Origin: Oscillospiraceae bacterium
Lineage (GTDB): Bacteria; Bacillota; Clostridia; Oscillospirales; Ruminococcaceae
Assembly: GCA_900752625.1 (NCBI GenBank)
Contig: CAADWC010000304.1
Span: forward strand, 1-16,079
Length of the DNA stretch: 16,079 nt
Direction: 5' to 3'
The position numbers were made by a program, and so were the translations under genes. A model generated the notes under the pieces. It had not been told where the DNA came from. It saw only the letters and a program-made list of their open reading frames with translations, and did not search any database. Position 1 is the first letter of the stretch; each line of letters opens with the position of its first letter. Shown in pieces: positions 1 to 9,371 of the stretch.

Positions 1-299
1 AAATTCTGTATATTGAAATACATGTCGTTGCGCATATTCTGCGCTAAACCGGACGCAGCTACGGAAGATGTTTTGCTGGCGACCAATCCCAAAATCAGAG
101 CCACAGCTATACACCCGATCATAATCCAAGATACAGAAATCAAGGCGTTTCTGTCGCCTTTGTAGATACCTTTGTCGATAATGCTTGCCTGAAGGAAAGG
201 AACTACTATTTCCAGAAGTGTTTCCAATGCAGTAAGCACAATCGTTGCAATTGTGGCTGCTTTGTATTCTCGCAAGCAGCCGATTATTCTTTTTACCAT
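1..299 (-). CDS. ABC exporter, permease (type 1 transmembrane domain) N-terminus, partial
   Basis: This is the first 99 codons of a gene that runs off the left edge. Hand translation from the ATG at 299-297 gives MVKRIIGCLREYKAATIATI and onward. The first hydrophobic helix is at about residues 13-38 (including LEIVVPFLQASIID) and the second at about 53-75 (including VSWIMIGCIAVALILGLVAS), followed by a segment like the first intracellular loop (GLAQNMRNDMYFNIQ). This arrangement is typical of bacterial half-size or heterodimeric ABC exporters with a fused ATPase domain (YfiB/YfiC, LmrA-like). The ATPase part would lie outside the window, so fusion and substrate are unknown. A Shine-Dalgarno GGAAGG lies 7 nt upstream. 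The gene has its own promoter and a long leader with an internal terminator, suggesting inducible expression, as is common for drug exporters; that role is inference. Confidence 0.85.
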   Translation of the reverse strand, partial: MVKRIIGCLREYKAATIATIVLTALETLLEIVVPFLQASIIDKGIYKGDRNALISVSWIMIGCIAVALILGLVASKTSSVAASGLAQNMRNDMYFNIQN

Positions 300-337
300 T
301 TTCCAACCTTCCTTTGTAAAATTTTTTAAATACAGCG

Positions 338-369
338 AAACGGTATACCGTATCAAAAATATACCGTTT
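338..369 (-). repeat. Inverted repeat with internal perfect palindrome, upstream of the ABC gene
   Basis: AAACGGTAT (338-346) and ATACCGTTT (361-369) are a perfect 9-bp inverted repeat with a 14-nt spacer. The left arm is also part of a perfect 12-bp palindrome, ACGGTATACCGT (340-351), so there are three ACGGTAT half-sites. The element is 39 bases upstream of the start codon. As RNA it could form a hairpin. As DNA it looks like a dimeric repressor operator. A weak promoter-like pair (TTGATA at 356-351 and TATTTA at 332-327, 18-bp spacer) would place the palindrome between the -35 and -10. Which of these matters is unknown. Confidence 0.5.
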
Positions 370-407
370 TATTAATTCAAACAGGATAGCTTCTGCTTCA
401 GAACAAT

Positions 408-435
408 AAAAAAGCGCACACCTTTCGGTATGCGC
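408..435 (-). terminator. Intrinsic terminator inside the ABC transporter leader (candidate attenuator)
   Basis: On the minus strand the RNA reads GCGCATACC-GAAA-GGTGTGCGC followed by six U residues. It is a 9-bp stem with one U-G wobble, closed by a GAAA tetraloop. The U tract exists only on the minus-strand side as a 3' tail, so it terminates minus-strand transcription. It lies roughly 85-115 nt after the predicted start and more than 100 nt before the ABC start codon, so it would stop transcription before the gene unless bypassed. Confidence 0.8.
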
Positions 436-440
436 AAAAA

Positions 441-501
441 ACGATACAAAAGGCACCAATACTCTGTATCGTATCAGATCCATTGAGGCTTCTTGTATCG
501 T
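441..501 (-). repeat. Repeated complementary octamers in the leader RNA
   Basis: In the minus-strand RNA the octamer ACGATACA occurs twice (501-494 and 472-465). Its exact complement TGTATCGT occurs once (448-441), just before the terminator stem. The third element can pair with either upstream copy: 9 bp with the distal copy (ACGATACAA/TTGTATCGT) or 8 bp with the proximal copy. The two hairpins exclude each other. That pattern suggests a conformational switch, but neither fold directly consumes the terminator stem, so the mechanism is not obvious. Confidence 0.55.
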
Positions 502-528
502 AGCGAAGTATACTATTTGATTATATTT

Positions 529-557
529 ATTATACATCCTTTCCTTAAAAAAGTCAA
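529..557 (-). promoter_or_regulatory. Sigma-A type promoter of the ABC transporter unit
   Basis: On the minus strand TTGACT (557-552) and TATAAT (534-529) are separated by exactly 17 bases, a near-consensus housekeeping promoter. It sits between the gatB terminator and the leader, so the ABC transporter gene is transcribed independently of gatCAB. The predicted start is near position 522. Confidence 0.85.
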
Positions 558-571
558 GATTGAATTTCAGT

Positions 572-610
572 AAAAAACCACAGCCTTCCTTTGGAACAAC
601 TGCGGTTTTT
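572..610 (-). terminator. Rho-independent terminator after gatB
   Basis: On the minus strand AAAAACCGCAG (610-600) pairs with CTGTGGTTTTT (583-573), an 11-bp stem with one G-U pair. The loop has a smaller inner TTCC/GGAA pairing, and a six-T tract follows. It begins 25 bases after the gatB stop codon. The A/T flanks on both sides mean it could also terminate plus-strand transcripts. Confidence 0.85.
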
Positions 611-634
611 ACCGTATCAATATGATAAATATTG

Positions 635-2077
635 TCACATATCATTAATCTTATTAATCACAATTTCTTTCATCATACCAGGATTAGCCTTACCCTTGGA
701 AGCCTTCATGCATTGACCGACCAGATATCCTAGTGCATTGGTTTTACCGTTTTTATAATCGGTGATCGACTTCTGATTTTCGCTGAGTACCTTATCCGCA
801 ATAGCTTCAAGCGCCGAAGCGTCGGAAACCTGTGCAAGACCAAGTTCTTCAACAAGCTTTTTGACTGATTTTTTCTGCTCAAGAATCACAGCAAATATTT
901 TCTTTCCTCCGGCATTGGAAATTGTTTTATTCTCTATCAGCTCCACGAGTTCAGTAAGATTATCAGCGTTTAATTTTGTATCTGATACTGTCTTTGCGTT
1001 ATCGTTAAGGTATTTTATAAAATCTCCCAGTATCCAGGTGGTATAGGATTTTGCGGAGAATCTGCCCTTAGCCATGCAGGAATCGAACAACGAAGCAAGT
1101 TCTACAGATTCGGCGATAAAAGCTGCGTCTTTCTGGGAAAGTCCGAATTCCTTGACATATCTTAAAAGCTTTGCATTTGGAAGCTCGGGAATATCATCTT
1201 TAAGCCTGTCAACTCTCTCCTGATCTACCACTATAGTAAGCAGATCCGGCTCCGGAAAATATCTGTAATCCTGAGAGTCCTCTTTGGAACGCATTGAAAC
1301 GCTTACGCCTTTAGCGTCATCCCAACGGCGGGTCTCCTGCTCTATAGTTCCTCCGTTTTCAAGTATATCGATCTGTCGGTTTATCTCATAATCGATTCCG
1401 CGTACAGCAGCCGAAAAGCTGTTTACATTCTTCATTTCCGAGCGAGTTCCGAAAGGCTCTCCCGGCTTATGAACTGATACGTTGACGTCACAGCGTATAG
1501 ACCCCTGCTCCATTTTACAGTCGCATATTCCAAGATACTGGAGAATAGATTTCAGTGTTTCAAGATATGCCTTTGCTTCCGCCGAGCTTCTCATGTCTGG
1601 CTCGGAAACTATCTCTATAAGAGGAACGCCGCAGCGGTTAAGATCCACAAGAGAGCAGCCGTCAAATTTATCCGAATGAAGCAGCTTTCCTGCGTCCTCT
1701 TCTATGTGAATTCGTGTAATGCCTATCCTGCGTTCCTCGCCGTCCACCAGAATATCAACATAACCTTTTTCGCAAAGGGGAACCTCAGCCTGGGATATCT
1801 GATACGCTTTAGGAAGATCGGGATAGAAATAATTCTTTCTGTCCTGCTTGCAGACCCTGTTTATTCTGCAATTCAAAGCGTGTCCCATCTTTATAGCGTA
1901 GTCCACAACCTTTTCATTCAGCGTAGGCAGCGTTCCCGGCATACCCATGCATATCGGACAAACCTGAGAATTTACCTCAAGTCCGAACTGATTTTTACAG
2001 TCGCAGTATATTTTAGAATCGGTATTAAGCTCAGCATGAGTTTCAAGACCGATTACAACCTCATAACCTCTTACCAT
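635..2077 (-). CDS. gatB: Aspartyl/glutamyl-tRNA amidotransferase subunit B
   Basis: GatB is the kinase and tRNA-binding subunit of GatCAB. It phosphorylates Glu or Asp misacylated on tRNA(Gln)/tRNA(Asn), then converts it to the amide with ammonia channelled from GatA. The 480-aa length is normal for the family. The N-terminal cradle has VIGLETHAELNT (residues 9-20) and a Cys4 metal-site pattern (C25, C27, C40, C43). It also contains DRKNYFYPDLPKAYQISQ, the HIEEDAGKLLH motif and NRCGVPLIEIVSEPD. The C-terminal part is the helical YqeY-like tail that contacts the tRNA. The start ATG is preceded by GGAAAGGAG about 9 nt upstream. It follows gatA by 18 bases and ends the gatCAB unit. Its presence suggests at least one amide aminoacyl-tRNA is made indirectly; whether GlnRS or AsnRS is also encoded cannot be seen here. 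Confidence 0.98.
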   Translation of the reverse strand: MVRGYEVVIGLETHAELNTDSKIYCDCKNQFGLEVNSQVCPICMGMPGTLPTLNEKVVDYAIKMGHALNCRINRVCKQDRKNYFYPDLPKAYQISQAEVPLCEKGYVDILVDGEERRIGITRIHIEEDAGKLLHSDKFDGCSLVDLNRCGVPLIEIVSEPDMRSSAEAKAYLETLKSILQYLGICDCKMEQGSIRCDVNVSVHKPGEPFGTRSEMKNVNSFSAAVRGIDYEINRQIDILENGGTIEQETRRWDDAKGVSVSMRSKEDSQDYRYFPEPDLLTIVVDQERVDRLKDDIPELPNAKLLRYVKEFGLSQKDAAFIAESVELASLFDSCMAKGRFSAKSYTTWILGDFIKYLNDNAKTVSDTKLNADNLTELVELIENKTISNAGGKKIFAVILEQKKSVKKLVEELGLAQVSDASALEAIADKVLSENQKSITDYKNGKTNALGYLVGQCMKASKGKANPGMMKEIVINKINDM

Positions 2078-2095
2078 TTTTCAAGACTCCTTTCC

Positions 2096-3553
2096 TTAAA
2101 GCTCAGGCATTGCAAATCCGCCGACAAGCTGCTCATAGGTATATGCTGTATTAAGCAGCTTCTGCTCGGTAAATTTTTCGCCGATAAGCTGAAGTCCGAT
2201 CGGAAGATTCTTGCTGTCTTTACCGCACGGAACTGATATTGCAGGAAGCCCGGCAATATTCACAGTAACAGTGCATATATCGGTTGCATACATTTTCAGA
2301 GGGTCATCCGTATTTTCGCCTATTTTGAAAGCCGTAGTAGGCACCGTAGGTGTTGCGATAATATCCACATCCGAAAAAGCCTCGGAAAACTCCTCTGAGA
2401 TGCGTCTTTGCAGAAGCTTTGCTTTTTTATAATAAGCGTCATAAAATCCGGAACTGAGTACAAACGTACCAAGCATTATCCTGCGCTTGACCTCATCGCC
2501 GAAGCCTTCGGAACGTGTTTTTTCATACATATCTATCAGACCGTCGTATTCTTCTGCTCTGAACCCGTATCTTACTCCGTCGAACCTTGCCAGATTTGAT
2601 GAAGCCTCTGCGGAGGAAATGATATAATATGAAGACAGTGCATAATCAGTAGACGGAAGAGATATTTCCTTTACAACGGCTCCTTGTGCCTCAAGAGCTT
2701 TTACAGCGTTTAAAATACTGCTCTTTACCTCGTCGTCAATTCCTTTGCCGAAATATTCCTTGGGCAAGCCAATCTTCAAGCCGCTGACACCGCTTTCAAG
2801 ACCTGCCGAAAGATCGGAATAAGTTCTGTAAGCGGAAGTAGCGTCCATTCTGTCGTGACCGTTTATCACCGATTGCAGCATAGCAACGTCTTTAACAGTT
2901 CTGCCTAAAGGCCCTATCTGGTCGAGAGATGACGCAAACGCCACCAGACCGAAACGCGAAACAGAACCATAGGTCGGCTTAAGTCCGACAACTCCACAGT
3001 ACGAAGCAGGCTGGCGTATTGAACCGCCGGTATCAGATCCAAGAGAAACTATCGCTTCACAAGCAGCTACGGCCGCAGCTGATCCGCCGGAAGATCCCCC
3101 GGGGATTCTGTCAATGTCGTGGGGGTTGTGGGTAGGCTTGAAATATGAGTTCTCGGTTGAAGATCCCATTGCAAACTCATCCATATTAAGCTTGCCGGTT
3201 ACGACCATTCCGTTTTCGTAAACCTTGTTCATTACCGTGGCGTTAAACGGAGGAACGTAGTTTTCAAGCATTTTTGATGAGCAGGTAGTTTTCAGACCCT
3301 TTGTAGAGATATTGTCCTTAATTCCGATCGGAATCCCTGCAAGCTCAGGGAGCTCCTCGCCTGCAGCTCTTTTGTTATCAATCTCCTGCGCCGCCTTTAA
3401 GGCGTTTTCTTCGTCAAGGGTAACGTATGCGTCGATTTTTGGCTCAACCGCTTTTATCCTCTCAAAAACAGACTTAGTAATTTCAACAGAGCTTACCTCG
3501 CCGTTTTTCATCATCTGAGAAAGCTCATATGCGCTTTTTTTGTAAAGTTCCAA
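2096..3553 (-). CDS. gatA: Aspartyl/glutamyl-tRNA amidotransferase subunit A (glutaminase)
   Basis: GatA is the amidase-signature subunit that hydrolyses glutamine to supply ammonia to GatB. The 485-aa protein carries the full Ser-cisSer-Lys triad: K79 (in GIPIGIKDN), S154 (in [11 protein letters not shown]) and S178 (in [13 protein letters not shown]), the same positions as in the well-studied Staphylococcus aureus enzyme. The start is a TTG (3553-3551). An in-frame TAA lies immediately upstream, so nothing earlier is possible, and AAGGAG is 8 nt before the TTG and overlaps the end of gatC. The next in-frame methionines (residues 14-15) would remove conserved N-terminal sequence. The rare TTG may tune subunit stoichiometry; that is inference. 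Confidence 0.97.
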   Translation of the reverse strand: MELYKKSAYELSQMMKNGEVSSVEITKSVFERIKAVEPKIDAYVTLDEENALKAAQEIDNKRAAGEELPELAGIPIGIKDNISTKGLKTTCSSKMLENYVPPFNATVMNKVYENGMVVTGKLNMDEFAMGSSTENSYFKPTHNPHDIDRIPGGSSGGSAAAVAACEAIVSLGSDTGGSIRQPASYCGVVGLKPTYGSVSRFGLVAFASSLDQIGPLGRTVKDVAMLQSVINGHDRMDATSAYRTYSDLSAGLESGVSGLKIGLPKEYFGKGIDDEVKSSILNAVKALEAQGAVVKEISLPSTDYALSSYYIISSAEASSNLARFDGVRYGFRAEEYDGLIDMYEKTRSEGFGDEVKRRIMLGTFVLSSGFYDAYYKKAKLLQRRISEEFSEAFSDVDIIATPTVPTTAFKIGENTDDPLKMYATDICTVTVNIAGLPAISVPCGKDSKNLPIGLQLIGEKFTEQKLLNTAYTYEQLVGGFAMPEL

Positions 3554-3565
3554 TTATAACACTCC

Positions 3566-3835
3566 TTATTCAACAGTCTTAGGGACAACCAGACAGCCTG
3601 CCTTAACCTGCGGAGCGTTAGCCATAAGCTCCTGTCTTGTATATTTGTCTGTAACAGCCTTGTCTTTTCTTAAAATCATGGGATTATTCTCATCAAGGGT
3701 CAGTTCGTCCTTGATGTCAGGCAGATTTTCCACCATGTTTACAATATTCTGCATTTCACACTCAAACTTTTCAAGCTGGTCGTCTTCGATATGAAGCCGT
3801 GCAAGTTTTGCAATGTGTTTGATGTCAATGTTCAT
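3566..3835 (-). CDS. gatC: Aspartyl/glutamyl-tRNA amidotransferase subunit C
   Basis: GatC is the small non-catalytic subunit that wraps around the GatA-GatB interface and stabilises the complex. The 89 residues are of usual length (about 90-100). The N-terminus IKHIAKLARLHIEDDQLEKF matches the family's helical start, and the C-terminal part ends in the typical extended stretch. AAGGAGG lies about 8 nt before the ATG. Its stop codon is in the AATAAGGAG sequence that serves as the gatA ribosome site, so translation of the two is probably coupled. Confidence 0.95.
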   Translation of the reverse strand: MNIDIKHIAKLARLHIEDDQLEKFECEMQNIVNMVENLPDIKDELTLDENNPMILRKDKAVTDKYTRQELMANAPQVKAGCLVVPKTVE

Positions 3836-3863
3836 TTTATATTCCTCCTTGTTTTATTATCCT

Positions 3864-4196
3864 TCAAAGCCTGTGGGCAGGAAAATTTTCTATCAAATAA
3901 ATTTTGGTGTCAAAATATTGCTCTATAAATTTTATTCGGTTGTATATTTCCGAGGCAGGCCATTTTTCATTGCTTACTATCCACTTGGTTTCGATGTCGT
4001 CAGACCTCACTGCAACGGCTATTACATTGCCGCAGTATTCATTAACGGGATAATCGATTTTGCTATCGAGAATATAAGCATCCTGCGGACTGCCGTCACC
4101 GCCTATTACGCCGGAAATATAGCCGTAATTTACCTCGTAACAGCAACCGTGATGTACAAAACCAATTGGTCTGTCAACCGTTACTTTTACTCTCAT
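3864..4196 (-). CDS. Short inorganic pyrophosphatase-like protein
   Basis: This 110-aa protein resembles the core of family I soluble inorganic pyrophosphatases (usually about 170-200 aa). The best match is YEVNYGYISG...GDGSPQDAYIL (residues 20-43), like YPCNYGYI...DGDPVDVLV of the Escherichia coli enzyme. Y20, Y24, D34, D39 and K71 (in DDIETKW) line up with active-site residues. However, the N-terminal part carrying the E. coli E20/K29/E31 residues is absent, D67 is replaced by S36, D102 appears as E69 and K142 as F95. I therefore call the fold with good confidence but not the activity. The ATG is 9 bases past the ligA stop, with GGAG overlapping that stop. It is cotranscribed with ligA upstream and gatCAB downstream. 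Short homologs of this type are annotated as pyrophosphatase in other clostridia, to my knowledge without demonstrated function. Confidence 0.75.
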   Translation of the reverse strand: MRVKVTVDRPIGFVHHGCCYEVNYGYISGVIGGDGSPQDAYILDSKIDYPVNEYCGNVIAVAVRSDDIETKWIVSNEKWPASEIYNRIKFIEQYFDTKIYLIENFPAHRL

Positions 4197-4205
4197 AAGC
4201 TAAAA

Positions 4206-6323
<2,118 letters not shown>

Positions 6324-6336
6324 TCAAATCGTAATC

Positions 6337-8001
6337 CTATTTAACGCTTTTCAGTAGCTCCTCTGCATTTTCAAGAGTAAGCTGGGTTATATTATCTCCG
6401 CCAAGTATGCGGGCAATTTCATATTTGCGCTGTTCAAAATCAAGATTTTTAACTGTTGTAACGGTTCTGTCATCACGCACACTCTTTTCAATAAGCAGAT
6501 GGTTATCTGCCATTACCGCAATCTGCGAAAGATGCGTTACGCATAGTACCTGACGGATCTTTGAAATCTGCCTGAGTTTCAAACCTATTTTCTGAGCCGC
6601 CCGTCCGCTGACTCCGGTATCTATTTCGTCAAAAATAAGGGTTTCAATACTATCGCGATCGGCTATAACGTTTTTCAGCGCAAGCATTATCCTTGAAAGC
6701 TCTCCGCCTGACGCTATTCTTGCGATAGGTTTAGGCTCTTCTCCCACGTTTGCGGAAATGAGAAATTCTATAGTGTCCATTCCGTTTACCGTCAGCTTTC
6801 CGGGCTTCTGATCAACGACAAGCTTTACCTTGGGCATATTCAGGAATTCCAGTTCTCCCGTTACTTCCGCTACAAACCGTTCTGCTGCATTTTTTCTGAA
6901 ATCGGAAAGCGCTTTGGCTTTTTTAGTGGTAAGGGCAAGCAGTTCCTTCTGCTGTAACGAAAGCTCAGATAAATCCTGTTCTTCATCTAAAAGCAGATCA
7001 AGCTCTCTGCGTGAATTTTCAAGAGTACTCATAACATCTTCGAGCTCCGGTCCGTACTTCTTTTTTATTTTTCTCAGTTCATCATTTCTCTGATTCAGAA
7101 AATCATACCGCTTTGGATCGACATCAAGGCTTCCAAGCAGCGACGAAAGCTCGCCGGCTATATCCGAAATTTCAATACGTGCGGACGAAAGCCTTGAAGC
7201 AAGCGGTTCAAGATCTGCAAGAATATCGGTATATGCGGAAATATTACCTACGGCTTCCGAAATAAATTCAACTGCTCCCGGAATCTCGGCGCTGCCGCTC
7301 AGAAGCCGGTCAGCAGAATAAACCGCCTCGGACAGGATAACTGCATTCTTGGCAATATCAAGCTCTTCTTCTATCCTCGCATCTTCCTCAGGATCGATCT
7401 CTAAAGCCTCTATTTCACCGATGATTTCTTTAAGCTCTTCTACTCGCTCAGATTTTTTCTCTGCCGATATTTTAATTTTATTTATACGCCTGGCAAGGTC
7501 CTGAAGCTCCTTAAAGGATTTTTTATAATCAGCCAGCAGCTGACCGTCGTCAGCATAGCTGTCCAGAATATGTATATGCTCTTCGGGAGCCATAAGGATC
7601 TGATTATCGTGCTGACCGTGAATATTAACCAACAGCGCTCCGATTTCCTTGAGAACGGATACGTTAACGCTTCTTGAGTTTATTCTCGCAACGCTTCCGC
7701 CGTCGGAATTGATCTCTCTTGAAAGAAAAAGCTGACCATCATCAAGAGAAATACCGAGGTCGTTAAGCTTTGCCAATACACTTATATCCATATCTGTAAA
7801 CATTCCTGAAATAACAGCTTTGTCTGCTCCAGCACGCACAATATCCTTAGTAACACGCTGTCCCAGAATAGCATTGATCCCATTTATAAGTATAGACTTA
7901 CCGGCGCCGGTTTCGCCGGTAAAAACGTTAAAACTGCCGGTAAATTCAATTGTCGCCTTTTCAATTACAGCAAGATTTTCAATATATAATTCCTTTAACA
8001 T
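6337..8001 (-). CDS. recN: DNA repair protein RecN (SMC-like ATPase)
   Basis: RecN is an SMC-family ATPase recruited early to double-strand breaks, where it helps hold DNA ends and sister chromatids for RecA-dependent repair. The 554-aa protein has Walker A GETGAGKS (29-36), a Q-loop NIHGQHDNQ (126-134), two coiled-coil arms (about 155-225 and 305-380, rich in E, K and L), the ABC signature SGGELSR (431-437), Walker B TLIFDEIDTG (454-463) and the switch histidine H490. These are in the order expected for an SMC head-arm-head fold. The start ATG is 18 bases past the argR stop, with GGTGAG just upstream as an imperfect ribosome site. It is the last gene of the nusB-argR-recN cluster. Confidence 0.97.
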   Translation of the reverse strand: MLKELYIENLAVIEKATIEFTGSFNVFTGETGAGKSILINGINAILGQRVTKDIVRAGADKAVISGMFTDMDISVLAKLNDLGISLDDGQLFLSREINSDGGSVARINSRSVNVSVLKEIGALLVNIHGQHDNQILMAPEEHIHILDSYADDGQLLADYKKSFKELQDLARRINKIKISAEKKSERVEELKEIIGEIEALEIDPEEDARIEEELDIAKNAVILSEAVYSADRLLSGSAEIPGAVEFISEAVGNISAYTDILADLEPLASRLSSARIEISDIAGELSSLLGSLDVDPKRYDFLNQRNDELRKIKKKYGPELEDVMSTLENSRRELDLLLDEEQDLSELSLQQKELLALTTKKAKALSDFRKNAAERFVAEVTGELEFLNMPKVKLVVDQKPGKLTVNGMDTIEFLISANVGEEPKPIARIASGGELSRIMLALKNVIADRDSIETLIFDEIDTGVSGRAAQKIGLKLRQISKIRQVLCVTHLSQIAVMADNHLLIEKSVRDDRTVTTVKNLDFEQRKYEIARILGGDNITQLTLENAEELLKSVK

Positions 8002-8019
8002 AGCTCACCAGTTCCCTGA

Positions 8020-8481
8020 TCATTTGTTTGTAACCATACTAAGCTCTTTTACCAGCCTCGAAGCGTCCTTTTCACTCCGCATAAGAATAAAAATCGTATC
8101 GTCTCCTGCGATCGTTCCGACAACGTTGTCCAGCTCTGTGTTATCAAGCTTGGCGCACACCGCCTGCGCCATTCCCACGTGACATTTTACAACAACAATG
8201 TTTATTGCGAAATCTACCGATATAACAGCATCGGAAAGAATTGTAAGTATCATGCCATCCTTTTGGTCGATCGAACTGCGTTTAAGCGCAGGAACAGCAT
8301 ATTTATATTTTCCGGAGGAACAGCAGGTTTTTATTAGCGCCAGTTCTCTTATATCTCTCGACACAGTAGCCTGTGTAACGTCAAAGCCCCTGGAGCATAA
8401 CTCCTGCTGAAGCTCCTCCTGAGTGCCTATATTTTTTTCAGACACAAGCTTTAATATCATATTTTGTCTTTTGTCCTTCAT
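8020..8481 (-). CDS. argR: Arginine repressor ArgR/AhrC
   Basis: ArgR is an arginine-responsive hexameric transcription regulator of arginine biosynthesis and catabolism. Its 153-aa length is typical. The N-terminal winged helix-turn-helix covers about residues 1-65 (recognition part VTQATVSRDIRELAL, 35-49). The C-terminal arginine-binding and oligomerisation domain ends with the hallmark GTIAGDDTIF (122-131), whose aspartates contact arginine. It starts one base after the nadK stop (TAA-T-ATG), with GAGGAG overlapping the end of nadK, indicating coupling. Placement next to recN is the standard Firmicutes arrangement. I did not find a convincing paired ARG box in the window, so autoregulation here is unsupported. 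Confidence 0.96.
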   Translation of the reverse strand: MKDKRQNMILKLVSEKNIGTQEELQQELCSRGFDVTQATVSRDIRELALIKTCCSSGKYKYAVPALKRSSIDQKDGMILTILSDAVISVDFAINIVVVKCHVGMAQAVCAKLDNTELDNVVGTIAGDDTIFILMRSEKDASRLVKELSMVTNK

Positions 8482-8482
8482 A

Positions 8483-9361
8483 TTATATCTCCTCGGAAAT
8501 TCCCTTCAGCGGCTGCATAAGTTTTTTATTTATTGACGCGAAAAAACTTCCTCCCGCAATATCTATAATATTTAAATGCAGCGGTGATTTTGAAATTCTC
8601 ACACAGTCGTCTCCGCTTAGTCTGTAGACTATATTACCGTCTACGTTTACTACGGAGTGGGAATTATAATTACAGCGGCACTTTACATCTATAACGCTTT
8701 CTGGTGAAAGGACCATTGATCTTGCAAAAAGCGAATGGGAGCAAATCTGTGTAAATTCGATGCATTCCATTTCAGGCTCGATTATAGGACCGCCCGCTGA
8801 CATCGAATATGCGGTAGCTCCGGTTGCTGTTGAAAAAATTACCCCGTCTGCACGAATCGAAGAAATAACCTGTCCGCTTTTAGACACCTTAAAATCTGCG
8901 ATCTTACAATCGTCGCACTTGGATATAACCACGTCGTTCAAAGCGCTGAACACCAGCGGTTCGCCGTTTAAAGGAATAATTTCAATTTTCAGCAGCATTC
9001 TTCTGCTGAGATTGTATTCCCCTTTGCACAAGGATTTAATCCTGTCCAGCTCCGTATGCTCAAGAGAGGCCATAAAGCCCAGACGTCCGCAGTTTACTCC
9101 CAGAATAGGCTTATTATAAACCGAAGCTGCATCTGCGCATTTTAAAATCGTTCCGTCCCAGCCTATGACCGCTCTGAAATCAGAAGTCTGAATACATTTG
9201 ACCTCGTCGGCAAAATGAATAAAATCAAGTTTATCAAAAGCTTTGCGGTACCGCTCCTCCATAAAAATATTTACTTTTTCATTATTGAGTATTCGGCAGG
9301 TTTCAATCGTAACCTCCCTGCAATTCTGCTTATCAAGATTAGGAAACACATATACATTCAT
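8483..9361 (-). CDS. nadK: NAD kinase
   Basis: NadK phosphorylates NAD+ to NADP+ with ATP or polyphosphate. I use the ATG at 9361 (292 aa): GAGGTG lies 7 nt upstream and the protein then begins MNVYVFPNLDK. The frame extends 10 codons further upstream into tlyA, but that start lacks a good ribosome site. Family motifs seen are NDVVISK (usually NE-V), RADGVIFSTATGATAYSMSAGGP (usually STPTGSTAYSLSAGGP) and the diphosphate motif normally GGDGT. Here the last reads GWDGT (residues 67-71), an unusual glycine-to-tryptophan change; the aspartate and following GT are kept. It sits between tlyA and argR, an order known in many clostridia. Confidence 0.93.
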   Translation of the reverse strand: MNVYVFPNLDKQNCREVTIETCRILNNEKVNIFMEERYRKAFDKLDFIHFADEVKCIQTSDFRAVIGWDGTILKCADAASVYNKPILGVNCGRLGFMASLEHTELDRIKSLCKGEYNLSRRMLLKIEIIPLNGEPLVFSALNDVVISKCDDCKIADFKVSKSGQVISSIRADGVIFSTATGATAYSMSAGGPIIEPEMECIEFTQICSHSLFARSMVLSPESVIDVKCRCNYNSHSVVNVDGNIVYRLSGDDCVRISKSPLHLNIIDIAGGSFFASINKKLMQPLKGISEEI

Positions 9362-9371
9362 GATGTTCACC

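Larger units (their letters stand above)
300..634 (-). other. 335-bp intergenic region: gatB terminator plus regulatory leader of the ABC exporter
   Basis: This is the only long gene-free stretch in the window. Read on the minus strand it holds, in order: the gatB terminator hairpin, a strong vegetative promoter, a predicted transcript start near 522, three copies (two direct, one inverted) of an 8-base element, a GNRA-loop intrinsic terminator, a palindrome/inverted repeat, and the Shine-Dalgarno of the ABC gene. The leader is about 220 nt. I recognise no known riboswitch or T-box consensus in it. Confidence 0.75.

Noticed and set aside
300..557. T-box or known metabolite riboswitch in the ABC leader
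   Set aside because: I could not find the T-box UGGN bulge with flanking conserved stem or any riboswitch core I recognise; only generic stems and a terminator are visible.
1676..2236. Plus-strand open frame of 186 codons opposite gatB/gatA
   Set aside because: It is antisense to two unmistakable genes, spans their junction, has no ribosome site or family resemblance, and composition fits a shadow frame.
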